Positions 56,975 to 64,000 of a stretch of DNA of 64,000 bases are shown here, piece by piece. Numbering within the stretch: position 1 is the first letter of the stretch; each line of letters starts with the position of its first letter. The DNA comes from Selaginella tamariscina (Eukaryota > Streptophyta > Lycopodiopsida > Selaginellales > Selaginellaceae). A program made the translations under genes and the position numbers. The notes beneath the pieces are model-generated. The model saw only the letters and a program-made list of their open reading frames with translations, was not told the origin of the DNA and ran no database searches. The DNA is taken from NCBI GenBank assembly GCA_003024785.1, contig PUQB01000233.1:62001-126000 (forward strand), read 5' to 3'.

Positions 56975-57850
56975 CTCCACCAGCTGGGTTTTGCCAACCT
57001 CTAGCTGTAACTCCTCCACACAAGCAATTTAGCTCTGTGTGACAACTAAGCCCTCAATCTCGTATTGAGGCACAGTCTTCGTTCAGCTCCACCAGCTGGG
57101 TTTTGCCAACCTACAGCTGTAACTCCTCCACACAAGCACTGTAGCTCTGTGTGATAGCTGAGCCCTCAATCTCGTATTGAGGCACAGTCTTCGTGCAGCT
57201 CCACCAGCTGGGTTTTGCCAACCTACAGCTGTAACTCCTCCACACAAGCACTGTAGCTCTGTGTGATAGCTGAGCCCTCAATCTCGTATTGAGGCACAGT
57301 CTTCGTGCAGCTCCACCAGCTGGGTTTTGCCAACCTACAGCTGTAACTCCTCCACACAAGCACTGTAGCTCTGTGTGATAGCTGAGCCCTCAATCTCGTA
57401 TTGAGGCTCTTCGTGCAGCTCCACCAGCTGGGTTTTGCCAACCTCAGCTGTAACTCCTCCACACAAGCACTGTAGCTCTGTGTGATAGCTGAGCCCTCAA
57501 TCTCGTATTGAGGCTCTTCGTGCAGCTCCACCAGCTGGGTTTTGCCAACCTCCAGCTGTAACTCCTCCACACAAGCACTGTAGCTCTTGTGATAGTGAGC
57601 CCTCAATCTCGTATTGAGGCTCTTCGTGCAGCTCCACCAGCTGGGTTTTGCCAACCTACAGCTGTAACTCCTCCACACAAGCACTGTAGCTCTTGTGATA
57701 ACTAGCCCTCAATCTCGTATTGAGGCTCTTTGCGCAGCTCCACCAGCTGGGTTTTGCCAACCTCCAGCTGTAACTCCTCCACACAAGCACTGTAGCTCTG
57801 TGTGAGTTGAGCCTTCAAATTCGTATTGAGGCACAGTCTTCATGGGCAAG
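56975..57850. repeat. Minisatellite, 8 copies of a 106-112 bp unit
   Basis: Copies start at ACCAGCTGGG in 56979, 57091, 57203, 57315, 57423, 57530, 57636 and 57742 (periods 112, 112, 112, 108, 107, 106, 106). Located in the protease-side coding region of copy 3. Since 112, 107 and 106 are not multiples of three the frame changes between copies, yet ORFs on the minus strand cross several units. Confidence 0.95.
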
Positions 57851-57948
57851 CTGCACTCCTCCACTAACTTTGTTGACACAAAGTTATCGCTACTCATGCT
57901 ATCCACAAGGACTCGCACTGGACGCTCACCAAGTCGTCCCTCCACCAC
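57709..57948 (-). pseudogene. Aspartic protease remnant of copy 3
   Basis: RPVRVLVDSMSSDNFVSTKL resembles the gypsy retropepsin run LVDSGSTHNF, with Met in place of the active-site Gly. Runs directly into the minisatellite. Confidence 0.7.
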
Positions 57949-58203
57949 AATAGCACGTGTGTGTGGCCCCTCGTGCCATGTAGTTTACCTATTGAGTAAG
58001 AACAATAGAAATTTACCTTGTGGTTTAGAGAAGTCTCCTTTGTGCTCATCTCCACGCTCCATCTTCCTGAAGCTTCTTAGGCATCTTACTTGTCCTTGTC
58101 ATCAATGAAACCCTTCCTTAGACAATTTGCCTTTCAAGTGTTCAATATCTCCACACATGTGGTATTATCCTCTCATTCCCACCAGGCACTCATCTCGAAC
58201 CTT

Positions 58204-58215
58204 GCTCCGATACCA
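58204..58215 (-). promoter_or_regulatory. Met-tRNA-type primer-binding site of copy 3
   Basis: TGGTATCGGAGC on the minus strand, 2 nt from the LTR; differs by one base from the common plant site TGGTATCAGAGC. Confidence 0.8.
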
Positions 58216-58217
58216 AT

Positions 58218-58347
58218 TGTTAGGCACCACTACGTACAAATTAGAGACCCTCACAATACCACCCGACCTCCCCCGAGCTGTCTCTAATCTCCACACGCTA
58301 CTCTCTTTCTGGGGAATATTCTTTGATTCGTTATATGGGTCATAACA
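58218..58347 (-). repeat. 5' LTR of copy 3 (130 bp)
   Basis: Pair of 54445-54571, followed by the TCAAT target duplication. Confidence 0.92.
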
Positions 58348-58352
58348 TCAAT

Positions 58353-60445
58353 GAATACCATTAAATAATATTTTAACATTAATTTCATATGTGTTGTAAG
58401 TATTACAACATTCATTTGTATTTTCATATTATTTTTTAATATAACAGAATGGTTTGAACATGATATTCACAATTATAAGTTTTAATTATATAAATTAAAA
58501 TAAAAATATTTAGTATTCAAAGTTAGATTAATATTTTCCATTTAAAACACTATATAATATAATTCAAAGTTGTTTAGTAAGTTGGATCGTCATTATATTT
58601 ATCATATGCATGAACTCAAGGATAACATTTAAATATTGTTTTGCATCTTTATATGCAAAGTTTATTAAGCATCTTAATCCCCCTCAAAAAAAATTTATAA
58701 TGTACATCGTTGAATATGCTAATGATTTTAGTACAATGAATTGGTGTTGATTTGTTTTTTAAATTAATAAAGCCTAAGTTAATATCCAACTTGTTACATA
58801 AGTGATTGAGAACTAATTCTTTATATAATAATTTATATATAAGGAGTTGGCAATGACTTGTGTGTTGAAATTGAACTCTCGTGTAAAAAGGATATATACA
58901 GTTTATTCCGTTGGATCCCATTATTAACCGTGGATTATAAAAATATGCATGAGCTTGTTTAAACAATTAGTTGATGATTTTTCTTTATAAAAATTATAAA
59001 ATTAAATTAACTTAAGTTAATTAAATTTAACGAGTTAATTAATAATTAATATTGATAAACTAATAATAGTGATCAATACTTATTCAATAGTTGATTAACA
59101 CGGATTGACTTATACTTCATATCGGTCCACCTTAGTTTTTTTTATTAGTTAATATTAATTAATATAGTTAATAATTATTAAAATTAAAAATTCATCATAC
59201 TCAACATAAACAAGATTTGTCATAAAATTTTATTGAATTTTAAATTAATAAATATTATTATGAATCTTAAGAAATTAGCATGAACCTTTTAACTATAGCT
59301 ACGGTGTTAGGATATATTAACTAACACATTTTATATTTAAATTTTATGATTTTCATTACGGTAAAATAATAACCTGAATTTTATGCCTTAGACAGGGGCG
59401 CCCCAAGACATAAAAAAGTGTGTATATATATATATATATCATAAACCTTAAAAATTTGTCAGGATTATATATAAAGTTTAAAATTATAATTAAAGTTCAT
59501 CATAAATTTTATTAAATTGTTCATGAATAAATTACTTAAATTATAAACTCAATTTTGTTCTGAACTACATCTTATGATCTTATATAATATATATATGCAT
59601 CCCATATACATACGATCTGGAATCTCTCTCTCTATATATATATAACCCACAAAACAAAAAATTATACTTCTTATTTTGCTGTTAAACATATTTTACTGAA
59701 AATTATAATTTTTACTATAAATATTGTGTTTTACCACACTACTTAAAGTAGATATACTAGCAGCTGAGTTGTCAACTAAGGTAGAGCAACGAGACAAAGT
59801 ACTTCAAGGATCGTTTCGCATCACACTTAACTTAAGTGGGTTTAAATAAAGAAAAATGAATCCATATTCACCGTTAAATTGAATAACCACTTACTTTTAA
59901 CTCTTTAAAGGGTTCGATTGCTAAGGGCATTGAATTGGCACCAATCATTAACTTAAGAAACTTACTTACTTAAGATTTGTTAATTCCAACATACACACGC
60001 CACATGCTGTATACACACACACGCACATGCATGCACGCACATACACACCACAAGCGACTAGTTGTAAATAAACCACATCTCTCACATTTCTCCGCACGTG
60101 TTTGTTATAAAAAACATTTGTACTATTTGCTTGAATTTGTTAGCGAGTGTCATTCAGACATCCTTTTACTTACTTTTTTTAAAAATTATTTTTAATATTT
60201 ACCTACTGAATATATAACATAATAACTATATAGTAAACCACACCATTTACCACAAGGAATTGTTACTCCTTTTTTTTTTCTTAATATATCTGAAATTAAG
60301 CATCTTAATGTTTTGTGTCTGTGAGCAACCACACATCCCTTTGAAATGAGCTGCAATTATGAAGAACAAGTGCTTATTTTAGCACCAAATAAGACTTACA
60401 TATGTTTATTTAAATGGATTTTTTATCATGATTTCTATTGTGTAG
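58353..60445. other. AT-rich intergenic DNA
   Basis: No gene seen until 60446. Short TA run at 59423-59440 and a CA-rich patch at 59991-60049. An upstream exon of the next gene should lie here but I cannot identify it. Confidence 0.4.
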
Positions 60446-60676
60446 GTCCGCAGTTTAATAAAACATTGTCTACTGCTACATATAGACTCAGATGAATGTG
60501 CACAAGCACTGTTTACACATGTAAATGCGAAACCTATTGTCAGTCTCACAGGTAAAATAGTGCATTTATTTATATATTATAGCTTCAGATCTTAAATTAC
60601 TGTAGCGTGGGAAGAACTTAAAAAGGAGAATAAAAACTTGTTTGCAGCATATGATAAACATAACAAAATCGCATAG
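60446..60676 (+). CDS. Plant-specific TIGR01589-type domain protein, last two exons
   Basis: Two exons, each too short to stand out as an ORF: 60446-60551 (after TGTGTAG, before GTAAAAT) and 60606-60676 (after ACTGTAG, stop TAG 60674-60676), with a 54-nt intron. Joined in phase they give about 58 codons. Key parts are VRSLIKHCLLLHIDSDECAQ, HVNAKPIVSLT, then WEELKKENKNLFAAY. This matches the plant-only domain of about 57 residues whose pattern is [VI]xxLIxxCL.LYM..EE, then P.VT..VW.ELEKENK.FF.AY. Arabidopsis members include PSEUDO-ETIOLATION IN LIGHT proteins. No upstream coding exon or start is recognisable, so it may be a gene end or a fragment. Confidence 0.6.
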
Positions 60677-62750
60677 AAGAACTGTACGAAAGTAAATAAG
60701 GGAAATACTTGTGCTCCATGTATCCGTAATAGCGCTAAACATGGTGACAATGGGATTAAGCCCTTAAACTTACTCTAAGCTAGTAATTAACAATGTTTCT
60801 TTAAATATTATGATTTCCTAGCCTTGTCCAAGCTTTTGTAGTATGTTATATATCTAGGTTGGATTATATTTTCAAATACAAGTTTGACTTATTCAAAAAT
60901 ATATAAAAGACTTGCGACACTATATATTAATTGCTTTCAAAATAGTCCTAAAAGGAAATATTAGTACCATTATTAATATGTTTAATGTATAGATATATCA
61001 TTATCATGCACTCACGTAATGATTATTATCAAAGTTTGATTAGTGTTTTTAATTCAACATATAATAAATGTGTAATGGATATTTAAAGTTCAATTAATAT
61101 ATCTCTATTTCATCAATATGATTTAAAATTGTTAAGTGAATCAAAGTTACTATTCCACAAGCTCCTAAACTCTTAATGAATAACACCCAATAGCAGTAAC
61201 AAAAAGCACGACTGAGTTTTACGTGTAAGCTCCAACCCATGTTTAAGAGTTACAAACTTTTTTAATGTGTATTAAAGGGTGAGAAGAGAACTTACCCTTA
61301 GTTTATTATAGTCATTGTTGAAATACTATACTTACCTTAATTATTAATTTATTATTATGGAGTTTACATCTACTTCCATAATTATTATTGAAACAAAAAT
61401 TTATAATTCATATATTTAGGGTTGTTATTTCATTGGGACATCTAAGATGTAAGGGAAGAATAACACATTTTAAGTTAAAGTAAAATCTAAAATTCTATGT
61501 AAATTAAAACATATAGTAGTTTTAAAGGTTGCAACATTTGTGAGGCAAATATATTCATTAGGATAGAAGACTATAATAGTGTAGGCATGGGTTTTTTTAG
61601 TATTTTTGATAAGAGCATCCAATATGCACTTAATTTATGAGAAGATAAAAAAAAATTACAAACCACATTAGTTGCAAGATCTTACCTAAGACACATATAT
61701 TCACTCACTTATTTACAGAAAGATTACCTAAGAGCATTTCTGTATTCTTACATATGCTATCATACATAAACATGATGTTAAAATTATATTTTCGTTAATT
61801 TAAAAAGGATATAACATTAATATGGAATAATCAAATAGGTAAAATAATTATTTAATGATTAATGGGGAACTTTAAGATATCTTTAGTATAAACAAGAGTT
61901 AAAGTTAGAGCATGTATAGTTAGACTAAATTAGTGAAGTTATTAATGGTGTTACTCTCATATAACACATGTACTCTGGAGGAACCTTTTGAACTTGGGCA
62001 TCGACTAACACATATGCATTCCTTAAAATCATTGGAAATAACTTGTAACATATATGTCATTTATAGTTCTAGGAAATTTAAAAGATAATGCTTTCTTTGG
62101 CATCATTTGATTGCAATATTAAAGTTGTACTTCTTATTAAGAACCTTAATTGTAAGTCAACATAGATAAATATTAACAAACTATATAACTTTATGTCATT
62201 TCTAACATTCTTGAAAACTCAAAATCTCAATTAGCATTTACAAACACAGATGACTTCTTTTTAATTTCAATAATAACTTTATTAAAGTCTTGGAAAGTCT
62301 CACAAGATGGATGTAATATATAAATATAAAAAGTAATACTTTTCAATTTAGTTTCAAAAGTTCTATTGAGATGGTTAACATTAAAAAGGAATAATATTTT
62401 CAATCACACCTTTTTATCACAATGACTCGTTGAAAATCTTCAAGCATAAACCAACACAAATAACATTCTTTCTTTTATTCTTTTTTCACAATGCACCATA
62501 TACATTTCAACAAGATGGATTACAAATCAACATAGATGACATGGCAACTTAATTTGGAACTATAATAATGACTTTTTTTTTCATTTTTTTTCTGTACTGC
62601 ACCATAAACATTTTGGTGTGTTAGTGCACATTTGCTTTATTTTTTCTTTAATAGTTCTTGAGTGTTGGAAGAACTTATGAATTATGATTTATACTTACTC
62701 ATGATCCACCTTAATTAACCTTTAGATTTATATTGTAAAGTTTTAGCTCA
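60677..62750. other. AT-rich intergenic DNA
   Basis: Contains the dispersed CCTTAAACTTACTCTAAGCTA word (60763-60783) also seen at 31241-31261. No ORF recognised. Confidence 0.4.
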
Positions 62751-62752
62751 AA

Positions 62753-62867
62753 ACTTTTCAAGCTCATTTTTTATGAATTGTGTGCAATCATGCTTCTTAT
62801 GGAGTTTATATAAACTCCATAAAGAAGTGTGATTGGACACAACTGATAAAGAATGAACTTGAAAAGT
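62753..62867. repeat. Loopless inverted repeat, about 57-bp arms
   Basis: ACTTTTCAAG (62753) pairs with CTTGAAAAGT (62858-62867), and the centre GGAGTTTATATAAACTCC (62801-62818) is a perfect palindrome. About 7-8 mismatches along the arms. Confidence 0.8.
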
Positions 62868-63117
62868 ACCTTAAAAAATAAAAAAACTCATTATATGAAA
62901 AAATGAACACATTACATCCACAAAAACACAAAATCTATATTGATATTTAACCACCTTCCTATCCAATCTTGAACAACCACAATTGGTTGCTTTTTTAAAT
63001 TTTTACATATAACTTGCATCTCACAATTATTTAGGGGTGTTGAAAGGTCATCCTTGGTGAGAAGGTTGAGGTCTTCAAAATGCTTTGTCTTAACCCAATT
63101 AATGATTTCATCGTATC

Positions 63118-63235
63118 AGTGAATAATGACAAATTTTTTTAATTATATTTTTAAATGTTAGTGAATAATGACAATCTCTTTAATTACATTCTTAAATGTT
63201 ATTGAGTAATAACAATCTCTTTAATTGTATTCTAT
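63118..63235. repeat. Tandem repeat, about 51-bp unit, nearly 3 copies
   Basis: Unit begins GTGAATAATGACAA(A/T)CT and ends TTCTTAAATGTTA; copies start near 63118, 63161 and 63200. Confidence 0.7.
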
Positions 63236-63254
63236 CAAACTCACATAAAGTCAT

Positions 63255-64000
63255 TATCTTAGAATTTTAACCCAAAGGGTCAACACGTGGCAACTATGTT
63301 TATCAAGTAGCCATCTTATGTGTCAACACCATGTTAACAACATTAAATTTTAAAAAAATAACCTAAGAGTTTGACATAAATGCTCACGTAGGCATGAGAC
63401 TTAAGGCTTTGCCTTAAGTCCCTTAAAATGATTATCTCCCAAACTCTAAAGGATAACCCAAGTATAGTTAAGATATTGTTCTATGAGATGTAGACAGGCT
63501 CATGTCCTAACCCCACCAAGGAGACGTCTCACACATGTCCATATCACAGAATTAAAATTTTATTACTTACCCCTTGAGGAATCACCCTCATTCGATAGTA
63601 TAACCCTTTTAAGGTGACAAGAGAAATTGTGATCCATGACTAACCCTTAAGGGTTTGTGAGGCTACACTATACCTTAGTCTCAGGGTTATTACATAGTAT
63701 CAACATGAGTGTGCGCCTAAGGTTGTTATGCTAAACAAACCCTTAAGGCTAGGTTTAGAGAACTCCATGTGAATGCCTCACAAAAGGGCTCATTCTAATG
63801 AGTTTAAGTTGTTCAACCCTTAGATATATTCACATCTCAAGGAGAAAATCCCCTAGGCAAGTGTGTCAACTAGCACACCCGGTTATGAAACTTAACCTCC
63901 CTTGAGTCGATGCCCAAGGTTTAACATCCTAATGCAAGCACAATAGTCAAAGTATCTATCCACTCAGTGTTAAATCCACGACACAACCCAAAGGGTATGT
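63255..64000 (+). repeat. Dispersed repeat family A, copy running off the window
   Basis: Colinear but diverged match to 51000-51760 (CAACACGTGG, AATCACCCT.ATTCGA, CTCCCTTGAGT.GATGCCCAAGGTTTAACA). Confidence 0.75.

Larger units (their letters stand above)
54445..58347 (-). mobile_element. Degraded short-LTR Ty3/gypsy retrotransposon, copy 3 (3,903 bp)
   Basis: LTRs 54445-54571 and 58218-58347 (TGTTA/TAACA ends) with target duplication TCAAT at 54440-54444 and 58348-58352. Oriented on the minus strand. Primer site TGGTATCGGAGC (58204-58215), 2 nt inside the 5' LTR, fits an initiator Met-tRNA site with one difference; a GGTGGGAGGA tract precedes the 3' LTR. Pol remnants run protease, RT, RNase H, integrase zinc finger and integrase GPY/F-like tail (about 54690-54800, SGPYEILERIDKVTYQL). 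The integrase core is largely missing. LTRs differ by one substitution and three homopolymer-length changes. Confidence 0.9.

Noticed and set aside
56975..57850. CRISPR-like array
   Set aside because: Units are contiguous with no unique spacers, in a plant gypsy element; it is a minisatellite.

Overview
The window is nuclear DNA of a plant. Coding sequence is split by many short GT-AG introns. Four recognisable plant genes occupy the first 30 kb: a glutamate dehydrogenase, the FUSED/TIO cytokinesis kinase, a Rho-N (RHON1/BP-73-like) plastid protein and an SGP1/Spg1-type small GTPase. The last 30 kb is AT-rich and full of Ty3/gypsy LTR retrotransposons. The GDH type and the chromodomain element type lean towards a spore-bearing land plant (bryophyte, lycophyte or fern), but the sequence does not fix the species.

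Layout. 0.76-4.7 kb: GDH gene on the minus strand, with several reading-frame breaks. 5.2-6.9 kb: decayed remnant of TIO 3' exons, same orientation. 8.16-18.03 kb: full TIO gene, minus strand, 32 exons resolved. 18.27-18.69 kb: long foldback made by inverted duplication of part of an F-box/kelch-like fragment (18.5-19.35 kb). 19.35-22.4 kb: inverted, partly decayed copy of the TIO 3' half. 22.4-27.1 kb: small zinc-ribbon ORF with a telo-box promoter, then the RHON1-like gene, both plus strand. 28.14-29.61 kb: SGP1-like GTPase, minus strand. 29.7-35.7 kb: AT-rich DNA with two MITE-like foldbacks and unrecognised TE-like ORFs.

35.7-42.1 kb and 42.3-48.4 kb: two related chromodomain Ty3/gypsy elements in divergent head-to-head orientation, each with LTRs and 5-bp target duplications. 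Both sit inside one copy of an older dispersed repeat, which recurs at 51.0-52.7 and 63.25-64 kb. 54.4-58.35 kb: a shorter, degraded gypsy element with 127/130-bp LTRs, a Met-tRNA-like primer site and an eight-copy minisatellite in its protease region. 60.45-60.68 kb: two exons of a plant-specific TIGR01589-type domain gene, easily missed because each exon is short.

Main points. (1) The two chromodomain elements lack a tRNA primer site. A 13-nt block just inside the 5' LTR is the exact reverse complement of 13 nt at the predicted transcript start, the layout expected for Tf1-type self-priming. (2) The foldback beside TIO has arms of about 190 bp whose differences are almost all transitions, most of which keep G.U pairing in the plus-strand RNA, as expected of a young gene-derived hairpin locus. 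(3) All four main genes, and the retroelements, carry 1-2 bp indels, often in homopolymers. Residual assembly error is the likeliest cause, so 'pseudogene' calls resting on frameshifts alone should be held lightly.
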